Source: Rhodoferax sp. (GTDB lineage: Bacteria > Pseudomonadota > Gammaproteobacteria > Burkholderiales > Burkholderiaceae_C). From it: 52,745 bases of DNA. The notes under the pieces are model-generated. The model was not told the DNA's origin, ran no database searches, and was given only the letters and a program-made list of their open reading frames with translations. The position numbers and the translations under genes are program-made. The stretch covers positions 1 through 52,745 of the forward strand of contig JAUSNJ010000043.1 of NCBI GenBank assembly GCA_030645355.1, written 5' to 3'. Positions 25,149 through 33,522 of this stretch are shown in pieces (the first letter of the stretch is position 1; each line of letters starts with the position of its first letter).

Positions 25149-25670
25149 GTGCGTTTAGGTACAAAAGGCCGCTTCGCAGTCAGCGCGATGATTGACGTTG
25201 CGTTGCGTGAAGATCTCGGGCCGGTGTCGCTCACCGACATCGCTTCGCGTCAACACATTTCACTGTCGTCCCTTGAGCAGGTGTTCAGCAAATTGCGCAT
25301 GCAGGGGCTTGTGACCAGCATCCGTGGACCCGGTGGTGGCTACACACTCGGTCGCCGGACTGACGGCATCACGGTGGCAGACATCATCTGCGCAGTCGAA
25401 GATGCACCACCAGCAGAAAAGCGGCCAGTCGCCACATCGGCGCATGAACTGACGCAAGACCTGTGGGATGCAATGAACGCGAAATTACTGCACTTCACAC
25501 AGTCTGTAACCCTGAAGAGCCTGGTACTTGGGCAGCTGGCCAAGGGTATCAAGATAGAGCAAAAACCTATGCCAAACCGTGGAGTGTTCAAGAAACCAAT
25601 GCAACAGTCCATCCGTTCCAATGTGCCCAACTCGGTCTTTGCGCTGGGCCGGAGCCACTCTGTGCGTTGA
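25149..25670 (+). CDS. Rrf2-family (IscR-like) regulator lacking cluster cysteines
   Basis: A 173-residue Rrf2 regulator whose first 80 residues are strongly IscR-like: MRLGTKGRFAVSAMIDVALR, then HISLSSLEQVFSKLRMQGLV and RGPGGGYTLGR. IscR carries three Fe-S ligating cysteines between about residues 92 and 104; here that segment (APPAEKRPVATSAHELTQDL) has none, and the only Cys is C81. It therefore cannot bind a [2Fe-2S] cluster in the IscR way. GTG is the start (25149), with TGAGGAGA upstream. It opens the stretch containing BON, alternative oxidase and OsmC genes. Cluster-free binding or another signal is inferred. Confidence 0.88.
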   Translation: MRLGTKGRFAVSAMIDVALREDLGPVSLTDIASRQHISLSSLEQVFSKLRMQGLVTSIRGPGGGYTLGRRTDGITVADIICAVEDAPPAEKRPVATSAHELTQDLWDAMNAKLLHFTQSVTLKSLVLGQLAKGIKIEQKPMPNRGVFKKPMQQSIRSNVPNSVFALGRSHSVR

Positions 25671-25780
25671 CGCACGGACAGCCCGTCACACCCCGTGGCA
25701 CGCTCAGGTTCCATGGTGCATGGCGGGGTTGTTCCCTGTCAGGTTCTTGCCGTGGGAAACCATAACCCTGAAAGCGACCA

Positions 25781-26158
25781 ATGACTACAACTCCAAAATC
25801 CAGCAAATTCTCTCGCCACGCGATCAACCTCGGAACCGCTCTCTTCGTGTCAGGACTTGTTCTTGGCTCAAACATGGCACTGGCTGCGCCTGATGGCGCA
25901 GCCTCGGCACCAGCCAAGGCAGCCAGCAGCGTCGAGCGCGTTGTCTCCGATAGCTGGATCACCACCAAAGTGAAGTCTGAAATTCTGGCCAACAGCGTGT
26001 CAAAAGCCTTCAAAGTGAGTGTCAAGACCAAGAGTGGCGTGGTTGCGCTGACGGGCAAGTTGCCCAGTCAGGATGCCATCGACCTGGTGAAAATGATTGC
26101 TGAAAAAGTCAAGGGCGTTAAGAGTGTTGACGTGTCAGGCCTTGTGATCGGGACCTGA
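25781..26158 (+). CDS. Exported BON-domain protein
   Basis: A 125-residue protein with a signal peptide (about residues 15-35, ending MALAAP) and one BON domain: [20 protein letters not shown], then [20 protein letters not shown] and [13 protein letters not shown] proteins of the OsmY type act in the periplasm or on membranes and are typically stress-induced. It lies 110 bases after the Rrf2 gene, same strand. Its last 24 bases overlap the 3' end of the alternative oxidase gene on the other strand. Confidence 0.9.
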   Translation: MTTTPKSSKFSRHAINLGTALFVSGLVLGSNMALAAPDGAASAPAKAASSVERVVSDSWITTKVKSEILANSVSKAFKVSVKTKSGVVALTGKLPSQDAIDLVKMIAEKVKGVKSVDVSGLVIGT

Positions 26159-26791
26159 AGAAGAATCGCCCTGCACGCGTGTCAGTTCATCGGCAAACTG
26201 GTGGTTGACATCGCGGTGGTGCGCCTCATCGGCGCGGATCACGACGATGACGTCGCGCAGCAAAGTGCCTGGGGCCAACTTCCAGTAGTCGACGGCGACC
26301 TGGGGTGCGGGCACATTCGGGTAGGTTCCGTCGTCGACCCCTGCCAGGTATTCGGTGTAGCTGTAAACCGCCTCTTCCTCCAGATAGCCCACGAAGCGGT
26401 GTGCGGTCCTGGGAGAGAAAATATAGAGCAAAAAGAACAGGTTGTAGAAGGCACCTTGTGCCAGAAGTACCAGCAGCCGCTCCAGGCGTGATGGCCGTGC
26501 AATTGCGATGAAGGTCATCAAATGCATGCGTTCGTTTTCGGCCTCGTCGAGTAGCACACGAATCCAGCCCCGGTCGCTTTCCATGCGGCGCAGCGCACGC
26601 AAGTGTTGCAGCGTGCCGCCCACCATGCCGGGTACAGCAGCCACTGTCTCCAGCACTACCGCCCGATGGCCATAGCGGTTGGCGAAGAAGGCGTCCGCAA
26701 AAAGGCGCAGGAACTTGACCAGCCCGTAGGCGAAGCGATCACGAAGACACGCCGGCTTGCGGTGTTGCAGGGGTTCAGCGGCTATCGCCAT
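26135..26791 (-). CDS. aox: Alternative oxidase (ubiquinol oxidase, di-iron)
   Basis: A 218-residue alternative oxidase, which passes electrons from ubiquinol to oxygen without pumping protons. All di-iron ligand motifs are present: LET (E48), NERMH (E87, H90), LEEEA (E139) and ADEAHH (E189, H192). The hydrophobic patch [15 protein letters not shown] fits the monotopic membrane-binding helix. Mitochondrial and bacterial forms share these motifs. Its start overlaps the OsmC-family gene by 17 bases, so the two form an operon. Bacterial AOX is uncommon; here it would bypass the bc1/cytochrome oxidase chain under stress. Confidence 0.93.
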   Translation of the reverse strand: MAIAAEPLQHRKPACLRDRFAYGLVKFLRLFADAFFANRYGHRAVVLETVAAVPGMVGGTLQHLRALRRMESDRGWIRVLLDEAENERMHLMTFIAIARPSRLERLLVLLAQGAFYNLFFLLYIFSPRTAHRFVGYLEEEAVYSYTEYLAGVDDGTYPNVPAPQVAVDYWKLAPGTLLRDVIVVIRADEAHHRDVNHQFADELTRVQGDSSSGPDHKA

Positions 26792-27266
26792 GGGCGTTGA
26801 ACAGCGATGCGCTGGTGGTCACAGATTCACCGTTGTCGAGAGTGGCCAGCAAACTGATCTCGGCAACGCTTGCCAGCGCCTTGGATAACGGGCAGTCGCG
26901 TTTAGCCGACTCGGCGATCTCCTGGAACCGTGCTTCGTCAATACCAGCCATGCTGGCCTTCAGAATGAGGGTGATGCGGTCGATCACAAAACCTTCGCCC
27001 AGAGGGGCCAGTCGCACGCGGGCCTGGGTGTTGAGCACACGGGTGGCGAATCCTGCCTTGTCGCAGGCGAATGAAAATGCCATCGAGAAACAGGCCGCAT
27101 GCGCAGCCGCCAGTATCTCTTCGGGGTTGGTCCCGCGACGATCGTCCTCAAAGCGGCTGGCAAAGCCGTAGGGATAGCGCTGAAGGGCCCCGGTCTCGGT
27201 GCTGATCTGCCCTTGACCCTGCTTGCCGGAGCCTTCCCAATGCACGCTGGCGCTTTTTTCAATCAT
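26775..27266 (-). CDS. OsmC/Ohr-family peroxide-protective protein
   Basis: A 163-residue OsmC-type thiol peroxidase. It shows the N-terminal [20 protein letters not shown], the first reactive cysteine in [20 protein letters not shown], and the second in [11 protein letters not shown]. These enzymes reduce organic hydroperoxides with a Cys pair. The ATG at 27266 matches the family start; an in-frame extension to 27341 lacks similarity. Its 3' end overlaps the start of the alternative oxidase gene by 17 bases, tying peroxide removal to non-pumping respiration. Confidence 0.9.
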   Translation of the reverse strand: MIEKSASVHWEGSGKQGQGQISTETGALQRYPYGFASRFEDDRRGTNPEEILAAAHAACFSMAFSFACDKAGFATRVLNTQARVRLAPLGEGFVIDRITLILKASMAGIDEARFQEIAESAKRDCPLSKALASVAEISLLATLDNGESVTTSASLFNAHGDSR

Positions 27267-27402
27267 GGCGGAGCCTTTCAGAAGTGGTTTGAGTAGCCCG
27301 TCCATCATCGCGGCAAAGGATCGGCTAGGTCTGTTGCTCAACGCACAAAAGCGCGAACGGGCAATCCCCTAAACTAAGCTTTTCTCCACGCTACCGACCA
27401 CC

Positions 27403-28407
27403 ATGCAAACCCGCACCCTAGGCCCCTTCCAAGTCGCGTCCATCGGCCTGGGCTGTATGAACCTCAGCCACGCCTACGGCGCGCCGGTGTCTGCCGAGCA
27501 GGGCGAGCGCGTGCTGCTGTCGGCGCTGGATGCGGGCGTCACACTGTTTGACACGGCCACGCTGTATGGCTTTGGTGCCAACGAGACGCTGGTGGGCAAG
27601 GTGATGAAGCCGCACCGGAACAAGATCACGCTGGCCAGCAAGTGCGGCATGCAAGGCGTGGATGTCAATGGCGACGGCAAGCTGGTGCGCGTCATCGATG
27701 GCCGGCCTGCGACCTTGCGCAAGACCTGTGAAGACAGCCTGCGCCGCCTGCAGACCGATGTGATTGACCTCTACTACCTGCACCGCTGGGACAAGTCCGT
27801 GCCGATTGAAGAGAGCGTGGGCGCCCTGGGCGAGCTGGTGCGCAAGGGGCATATTCGCAGCGTGGGCCTGTCGGAAGTGTCGGCCGCCACACTGCGCCGC
27901 GCGCATGCCGAGCACCCGATTGCGGCGGTGCAGACCGAATACTCGCTGGCCACACGCAACCCCGAGATTGCGGTACTGGAAGCCTGCAGGGCGCTGGGCA
28001 TTGCCTTCGTGGCGTTCAGCCCGGTGGGCCGTGGGCTCTTGTGCGACACCTTGCTGGACCTGTCCTCTTTGCACGCCACCGACATACGCCGCAGCATGCC
28101 GCGTTTTGCACCCGACAACTATGCGGCCAATCTGCGCCTGCTCACTGGCGTCAAACAGGTGGCCGAAGCAGTCGGTTGCACCTTGGCCCAGTTGTCCATC
28201 GCCTGGCTGCTGCACCGGGGCGAACACATCATCCCCATCCCCGGCACCACCAGCCTGTCGCACCTGGCAGAAGACCTGGACGCGGCCAACGTGTCGCTGG
28301 ACGCAGCCACGATGGCCAAGCTGGATGCATTGATCAACCAGCACACGGTGGTGGGGTCACGGTACAACGCGCAGGCCAACAGCGAAGTGGATACCGAGAT
28401 CTTCTAA
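27403..28407 (+). CDS. Aldo/keto reductase
   Basis: A 334-residue NADPH-dependent TIM-barrel reductase. Catalytic tetrad regions are visible: Asp in LFDTATLYG, Tyr in the same stretch, Lys in ITLASKCG and His in DLYYLHRWD. The cofactor-binding C-terminal region shows IIPIPGTTSLSHLAEDLDAA. It belongs to the AKR branch related to IolS/YajO-like proteins. The substrate is unknown. It is an isolated gene, divergent from the OsmC-oxidase operon. Confidence 0.92.
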   Translation: MQTRTLGPFQVASIGLGCMNLSHAYGAPVSAEQGERVLLSALDAGVTLFDTATLYGFGANETLVGKVMKPHRNKITLASKCGMQGVDVNGDGKLVRVIDGRPATLRKTCEDSLRRLQTDVIDLYYLHRWDKSVPIEESVGALGELVRKGHIRSVGLSEVSAATLRRAHAEHPIAAVQTEYSLATRNPEIAVLEACRALGIAFVAFSPVGRGLLCDTLLDLSSLHATDIRRSMPRFAPDNYAANLRLLTGVKQVAEAVGCTLAQLSIAWLLHRGEHIIPIPGTTSLSHLAEDLDAANVSLDAATMAKLDALINQHTVVGSRYNAQANSEVDTEIF

Positions 28408-28482
28408 TCCTCTGGCCTGGATCAAATGGGGGCCGCTCGGCAGGCGCTATGCTGCACTTCACATCCACGGAGAACCTGCGTC

Positions 28483-29160
28483 ATGAAATACCTGCCAAAA
28501 CCCCTGACCATTGCCGGCATGCTGGTCATAGCTTCCATCGCATCGTCGGTCTGGGCGGCTAGCGTGACCGGTGTAATTCTGGAGGTTCGGGATGTCGACA
28601 GTTACACCTATGTCCGCGTAAAAACCAAGGAGGGCGAGACCTGGGCTGCTGTCGGCAAGGCCCCTCTCAAGAAAGGCGCCACGGTTGTGATTGAGGACGC
28701 CATGGTGATGAAGAACTTCGAGAGCAAGGCGCTGAAGAAGACCTTTCCGACGATTATTTTTGGCACCCTGGCCGGCAGCGCCAAGAACACGTCGGACCCC
28801 CACGCGGGCGTGGCCAAGGTGGTGGACACCGCCCCCATCCTGGTAGCCAAGGCGACCGGTGCCAACGCGCGCACCGTGGCCGAAGTAGCGACCAAGGGCG
28901 CTGAGCTCAAAGACCAGCAGGTGCAGGTGCGCGGCAAGGTCGTCAAGTTCAGCCCGCAAATCATGGGCAAGAACTGGATCCATCTGCGCGATGGGTCCGG
29001 TTCCGCCAGCGACAACAGCAACGATGTTTTGGTCACCTCATCTGCAAAGGCCCAGGTGGGCGACGTGGTGACCGTGACCGGCGTGGTGCGGGTCGACAAG
29101 GACTTTGGCGCCGGCTATGTCTACAAGGTGTTGATCGAGGAGGCCACGCTGCAGCCCTGA
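28483..29160 (+). CDS. Exported OB-fold-like protein
   Basis: A 225-residue protein with a signal peptide (MKYLPKPLTIAGMLVIASIA, cleavage near SVWAAS) and two OB-fold-like halves: GVILEVRDVDSYTYVRVKTK near the N-terminus, and KDQQVQVRGKVVKFSPQIMG with NWIHLRDGSGSASDNSNDVL near the C-terminus. The second half looks like the exported tRNA_anti/OB domains found in NrfJ-like or cytochrome-associated proteins. A His-poor, Lys-rich linker joins them. Partner and ligand are not evident from neighbours. Confidence 0.75.
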   Translation: MKYLPKPLTIAGMLVIASIASSVWAASVTGVILEVRDVDSYTYVRVKTKEGETWAAVGKAPLKKGATVVIEDAMVMKNFESKALKKTFPTIIFGTLAGSAKNTSDPHAGVAKVVDTAPILVAKATGANARTVAEVATKGAELKDQQVQVRGKVVKFSPQIMGKNWIHLRDGSGSASDNSNDVLVTSSAKAQVGDVVTVTGVVRVDKDFGAGYVYKVLIEEATLQP

Positions 29161-29398
29161 CCTGGCGCCCAATGGGAGAGCCGCCGCGTACCGACAACCG
29201 GGCGCTGGTGTTCCGCAGGTACGACCCCACATTCAAGGCGCAGGTGGATACTGGACAGTCGGTCAAGGCCTCCGCCGTCGGCCTGCTTGTCTACCTGGCG
29301 TGGGCCCGGTGAAGTGGGTGGCCTGCAACAGTTGGGCCACCGAACAGGCCACAGTCGACGCCAATGCGATGCAGTATCCAGCCGTCGCGGCAGGCGCA

Positions 29399-29884
29399 CT
29401 ACTTTTTAGACGCCTCGTCGGCCACGTTTGCCAGATTCTGGTTCACGCGCTGCAATAGCGCGACCAGCTGTTTTCGCTCGGCATCACCCATGCCCGCCAC
29501 CGCCGTGGCATTCAGCCGCTTGCCCTGCTGTTGCAGGGCGCGCCGAACGGCCTGACCGGCGTCGGTGAGCGTCAAGCGCGTGTTGCGCCGGTCGCTGGGA
29601 TCAGCTTCGCCGTTCAGCAGTCCCCGGTCCCGCAGGCCCTTGATCAGGCGCGCCAACTGGGCCTTGTCGCGCCCGCTGTGCTGCGCCAGATCGCTTTGCG
29701 TGGCGCCGGGGTTGCGGCCAAAGAAGCCCAGCACCTTGCTGTCCATGTGCGTGATGTCATGCGGTCCGTCGCGCAGCACCCGAAACTGCTGCGCGCGGTA
29801 CTGGTGCATGACGGCGTGGATGATTTCCAGCACGCTGTCATCGGCCGCCGCCGATTGGTTGACACTATCAACTGATTTGCGCAT
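29399..29884 (-). CDS. MarR-family transcriptional regulator
   Basis: A 161-residue winged-helix regulator: GATQSDLAQHSGRDKAQLAR is the recognition-helix region, followed by the wing RDRGLLNGEADPSDRRNTRL and LTDAGQAVRRA, the standard MarR arrangement. The start at 29884 (MRKSVDS) is used; ATG at 29896 is also in frame. It diverges from a siderophore-interacting-protein gene, and a 13-base sequence is repeated on either side of its own start, suggesting joint control of both genes. The effector is unknown. Confidence 0.88.
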   Translation of the reverse strand: MRKSVDSVNQSAAADDSVLEIIHAVMHQYRAQQFRVLRDGPHDITHMDSKVLGFFGRNPGATQSDLAQHSGRDKAQLARLIKGLRDRGLLNGEADPSDRRNTRLTLTDAGQAVRRALQQQGKRLNATAVAGMGDAERKQLVALLQRVNQNLANVADEASKK

Positions 29885-29904
29885 AATAAAAGACATTATC
29901 AACT
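29861..29904. promoter_or_regulatory. Repeated 13-mer, candidate MarR operator
   Basis: GACACTATCAACT (29861-29873) and GACATTATCAACT (29892-29904) are direct repeats with one mismatch, 31 bases apart (about three helical turns). One lies within the first codons of the MarR gene and the other just upstream, 39 bases before the divergent gene. Binding by the MarR protein is inferred from position. Confidence 0.5.
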
Positions 29905-29943
29905 ATTAGATTGAGCCGCCATGGGGGCTCGACAAAACACACC

Positions 29944-30684
29944 ATGAACACTGCAATCTCCAGAAGCCGCGTACAACGCGTGCGCCACGAGATCAAACGC
30001 CGCGACCTGCAGGTCGTGCGGGTCGAGCCCCTGAGCCCCAACGTCACGCGCGTCGTATTCACCGGTGAGGACCTGGCCGACTTCAACAGCGCATCCTTCG
30101 ACGACCACATCAAGTTCATGCTGGACGTGGGAGCGGCCGAGCCGGTACGGCGCGACTACACGCCGCGTAGTTTTGACGCCACCGCGCGTGAGTTGACACT
30201 CGAATTCGCGCTGCACGGCGACGGCCCCGCCGCGCGCTGGGCCGCACAGGCCACACCCGGCCAGCGCGCCACCATCGCCGGTCCACGCGGCTCTTTCATC
30301 ATTCCGCTGGATTACGACTGGCATCTGCTGGTCGGTGACGATACCGCCATGCCGGCGATTGCGCGCCGCTTGGAGGAGTTGCCGCGTGGCGCCCGCGCCA
30401 TCGTCATACTGCAAGTGCCCGACGTGGCCGACCGCCGCAGCTTGGGCAGCGAGGCGGTGTTTGACGTGCAATGGGTGTCCAACACCCGCGAACTGGTCGA
30501 CGCCGTGCGCGCGCTGGTCCTGCCCGCGGGAGAAGGCTATGCCTGGTGCGCCGGCGAAGCCGCCGCCATGGCGACGCTGCGCAAAATCCTGGTGGACGAG
30601 AAAGGCCACGACCGGCACGCCATCCGCGCGGCCGCGTACTGGAAGCATGGTGCGGTGGCGCACCACGAGAACCTGGAAGACTAG
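29944..30684 (+). CDS. Siderophore-interacting protein (FAD/NADPH ferric reductase)
   Basis: A 246-residue SIP/ViuB-type flavoprotein that reduces ferric siderophores in the cytoplasm to release iron. The N-terminal FAD-binding barrel includes VEPLSPNVTRVVFTGEDLAD and the flavin motif RRDYTPRSFD. GPAARWAAQATPGQRATIAG follows. The NADPH-binding part has WHLLVGDDTAMPAIARRLEE and GYAWCAGEAAAMATLRKILV. The ATG at 29944 fits the family. It diverges from the MarR gene, its likely regulator. Confidence 0.92.
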   Translation: MNTAISRSRVQRVRHEIKRRDLQVVRVEPLSPNVTRVVFTGEDLADFNSASFDDHIKFMLDVGAAEPVRRDYTPRSFDATARELTLEFALHGDGPAARWAAQATPGQRATIAGPRGSFIIPLDYDWHLLVGDDTAMPAIARRLEELPRGARAIVILQVPDVADRRSLGSEAVFDVQWVSNTRELVDAVRALVLPAGEGYAWCAGEAAAMATLRKILVDEKGHDRHAIRAAAYWKHGAVAHHENLED

Positions 30685-30743
30685 GCTGCACCAGGGACTG
30701 GTCGGCATGGGCCAGTACGCGGCGACTACTACCTGAGCGCGGT

Positions 30744-31628
30744 TCAGGCCCCCCGGTGGTGCCTTCTGAATTCGCTGGGAGCAAACCCGGCTTCTCGGCG
30801 AAAGAACTTGATGAAGTTGGTCGCTTCGTCAAATCCCAGCTTGTCGGCCACCTGGGCAATCGGCCAGCGGGTGTAGGCAAGCATGCGTTTGGCCTCCAGG
30901 GCAATGCGTTTGGACAGGTAGGCTTTTGCGGGCAGTCCCGTCGCTTCCCGGGTCGCTCTGCTCAATGTTTTCTCAGAGATACCCAGGGCCTTGGCGTAGG
31001 CTGAAATGTGATGCCATTCATGGAATCTCTGCTCCACTGCTTGTCGGAATTTCCTGAAATGCCTGGCCAATGATGAGTCAATGGTCGGCGAGGCCTGCAG
31101 CTGTTCACTGGCGAGCTGCAATCGAATCAATAGGGCCTGAAGTTGCGCTCGCTCCAGGACACCTACCAGTTGCATTGCGCCCGTGAGCTTGGCGTCCTGG
31201 TGCATTTGCGCCATGGCGGCGCGCACAGGTTCAAAGCTCGCCTTTCCCAACGCCAGATGAACGGGTAGGTCATCGACCGAAAGCCCCCATGGCTGGCTAC
31301 CCACTCCGGTGGGCAACTGGACGGACTCAGGACGGAATATGACAACCCAGCCATCCCAGGGCGTGGGGGCCTCGAAGCACTGAACCTGACCGGGTCGCAT
31401 CGCCAATAGAGACCCTGCACGCAGAGACTCCAACTGGAAGTCAACCGTATGCCCCAATCGTCCTTGCGTGACCAGAATGAGCTGGTGAAAGTCCAGCCGC
31501 GAGGGATACCTGAAGTGGTCTTCGGGTACGCGTTCCAACCAGTCATTGGCACGAAACACCTCGATATCCAATACGTAGCCATCCGGGGGATGAAAACCCA
31601 GGCGTGGAATGTCTGCATGCTGTGTCAT
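30744..31628 (-). CDS. AraC-family transcriptional regulator
   Basis: A 294-residue regulator. A cupin-like effector domain forms roughly the first 200 residues (YPSRLDFHQLILVTQGRLGH is the typical beta-barrel segment). The C-terminal pair of helix-turn-helix motifs shows HISAYAKALGISEKTLSRAT and WPIAQVADKLGFDEATNFIK, then FFRREAGFAPSEFRRHHRG. It diverges from the double-SnoaL lipoprotein gene with a 118-base gap and probably regulates it. The effector is unknown. Confidence 0.92.
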   Translation of the reverse strand: MTQHADIPRLGFHPPDGYVLDIEVFRANDWLERVPEDHFRYPSRLDFHQLILVTQGRLGHTVDFQLESLRAGSLLAMRPGQVQCFEAPTPWDGWVVIFRPESVQLPTGVGSQPWGLSVDDLPVHLALGKASFEPVRAAMAQMHQDAKLTGAMQLVGVLERAQLQALLIRLQLASEQLQASPTIDSSLARHFRKFRQAVEQRFHEWHHISAYAKALGISEKTLSRATREATGLPAKAYLSKRIALEAKRMLAYTRWPIAQVADKLGFDEATNFIKFFRREAGFAPSEFRRHHRGA

Positions 31629-31746
31629 TGCGTGAGTATGTCCGATTTGGATAACTATCAGTCAGGTATTTACCTCGTCAAACCCGCCGCTGAGAAAGAT
31701 ACTCTCATCGCTCTCACTCCAAAGCATTGAAGAAGGATTCTCCCCA

Positions 31747-32622
31747 ATGAAACGTATAGCATCAAACGCCGCGTTCCTGTCAGTTGCAGCCATCACGGTT
31801 GCCTTGACAGGCTGCGCGTCCAGCGGAATCACTACAACCCAGGAAATCAAAATGTCTGCAAACTACAAACCCCAAGTCACTGAGCTTCTCAAGAGTATTG
31901 AAACGGGTGACGCCAAACCCGTCGGCTATATCAACCCTGCAAAGTACATCCAACACAACCTGGCAGTTGGCGATGGCTTGGCAGGATTTGGCGCCGTATT
32001 GCAAGCTTTGCCAAAGGGTTCCGCCAAGGTGAATACGGTGCGCGTGCTGCAGGATGGCAATTTCGTCGTCGCCCATACGGACTACAACTTCTTTGGTCCC
32101 AAGATTGGTTTTGATATCTTCCGCTTTGAAGATGGAAAGGTCGTCGAACACTGGGACAACCTGCAGGAAAAGGCAGCACCCAATCCCAGTGGCCACACCA
32201 TGCTGGATGGCACCACCGCCGTGACCGACCTGGACAAGACCGAAGCCAACAAAGCACTGGTTCGCTCCTTTGTGGACGACATCCTGGTCAACGGCAAGTT
32301 GGAAAAACTGGCTGGCTACTATGACGGCGACAACTATGTCCAGCACAACCCGCAGATCGGTGACGGCTTGTCCGGTCTGGGCAAGGCACTGGGTGACATG
32401 GCGAAGGCCGGTATCACCATGAAGTACAGCACCATCCACAAGGTCTTGGGCGAAGGCAATTTCGTCCTGGTGGTCAGCGAAGGTGTCTTCGCAGGCAAGC
32501 CCACGTCGTTCTACGATTTGTTCCGTGTTCAAAGCGGCAAGATTGCCGAACATTGGGACACCATGGAGACCATTCCGGCACGTGCCGAATGGAAGAATGC
32601 CAACGGCAAGTTCGGTTTCTAA
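31747..32622 (+). CDS. Lipoprotein with two tandem SnoaL-like domains
   Basis: A 291-residue exported protein. The lipobox is LTGC, with the lipidated Cys at about residue 23. Two homologous SnoaL/NTF2-like domains follow: the first has YIQHNLAVGDGLAGFGAVLQ and the second YVQHNPQIGDGLSGLGKALG. Both contain DIFRFEDGKVVEHWDN-type ends (second: DLFRVQSGKIAEHWDT). This is an internal duplication of about 130 residues. SnoaL-like proteins are small hydrolases or cyclases, or simply bind ligands. It sits opposite an AraC regulator; the substrate is unknown. Confidence 0.87.
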   Translation: MKRIASNAAFLSVAAITVALTGCASSGITTTQEIKMSANYKPQVTELLKSIETGDAKPVGYINPAKYIQHNLAVGDGLAGFGAVLQALPKGSAKVNTVRVLQDGNFVVAHTDYNFFGPKIGFDIFRFEDGKVVEHWDNLQEKAAPNPSGHTMLDGTTAVTDLDKTEANKALVRSFVDDILVNGKLEKLAGYYDGDNYVQHNPQIGDGLSGLGKALGDMAKAGITMKYSTIHKVLGEGNFVLVVSEGVFAGKPTSFYDLFRVQSGKIAEHWDTMETIPARAEWKNANGKFGF

Positions 32623-32726
32623 AAAACAATAGGCCAACTGTTGAGGGCCTACTTGCATGAAGCAACTCCAGCGGGGTGCGGGGACCGAACTGTAATGGTT
32701 GACAGTAGCCGAGTCGCCCGTCACAC

Positions 32727-32782
32727 ACTCCTGAATTGATAGCTACATAGGCTTATTTCACGAGGGCTACCGACCTATTTCT
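32727..32782 (+). repeat. Dispersed GAGGGCTA element, copy E (degenerate left end)
   Basis: The right part TGATAGCTACATAGGCTTAT with TTCACGAGGGCTACCGACC aligns in register with copies A-D, while the first ten bases have diverged. It lies in the intergenic region between the lipoprotein gene and the convergent ABC ATPase gene. Confidence 0.65.
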
Positions 32783-32807
32783 CTCCGAAGAATTCCGCAG
32801 AAACTCG

Positions 32808-33521
32808 TCAAACGCCCAGGTAATTAGACAGTGCAGGGCTATTAGCCACATCCTCCGCCGAACCCTGCAACACCACCTGCCCCTTTTGCAGCACCAGCGC
32901 CTGGTCGGCATGGGCCAGCACGCGGCGGTAGTCGCGGTCCACGATCAGGGTGGCGATGCCGCTCTTGCGGATCTCACCTATCACGCGCCAGATGTCGGCC
33001 ACGATCAGCGGCGCCAGGCCTTCAGTGGCCTCGTCCAGCACGATCAGCTCGGGGTGGGTCATCAGCGCGCGGCCAATCGACAGCATCTGCTGCTCGCCAC
33101 CGGAGAGTTGCGCGCCCAGATTGGTCAGGCGTTCCTTCAGGCGCGGAAAGGTCTCCATGACACGCTCGAACGACCAGTCGTTGCGGCCATCGACACCGCG
33201 GCGCGCGGCCATGACCAGGTTCTCGCGCACCGACAGGTTGGGGAACACGCCGCGCCCTTCGGGCACATAGGCCACGCCCAGGCGGGCGACCTCATGCGGC
33301 TTAAAGCGCGAGGCGTCCTTGCCAAACAGCGTGATGTGGCCGTCGCGCTGCGCCACATGGCCCAGCAGCGTGCGGATCAGCGTGCTCTTGCCCATGCCGT
33401 TACGCCCGAGCATGCCCACGGTCTGGCCACGCGCAATTTGCAAGGCGGCGCCGTGCAGCACATGGCTGGAGCCATACCAGGCGTGGATGCCACGGGCATC
33501 AACGATCAAGTCACGGTTCAC
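32808..33521 (-). CDS. Branched-chain-type ABC transporter ATP-binding protein (LivF-like)
   Basis: A 237-residue ATPase with Walker A (GRNGMGKST), signature (LSGGEQQMLSIGRAL) and Walker B (LIVLDEATEGLAP). Substrate type is inferred from location in the benzoate cluster. The GTG start at 33521 was selected because it lies one base after the LivG-like stop (TAAAGTG on the minus strand), giving a compact operon; an ORF to 33593 would run into that gene. The usual VEQN after Walker B is replaced by VDRDYRRVLAHADQ. It is the last gene of the minus-strand box operon. Confidence 0.9.
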   Translation of the reverse strand: MNRDLIVDARGIHAWYGSSHVLHGAALQIARGQTVGMLGRNGMGKSTLIRTLLGHVAQRDGHITLFGKDASRFKPHEVARLGVAYVPEGRGVFPNLSVRENLVMAARRGVDGRNDWSFERVMETFPRLKERLTNLGAQLSGGEQQMLSIGRALMTHPELIVLDEATEGLAPLIVADIWRVIGEIRKSGIATLIVDRDYRRVLAHADQALVLQKGQVVLQGSAEDVANSPALSNYLGV

Positions 33522-33522
33522 T

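Noticed and set aside
29161..29398. Possible small gene or gene remnant between the OB-fold and MarR genes
   Set aside because: Frames on both strands look like random high-G+C sequence; nothing was recognised.
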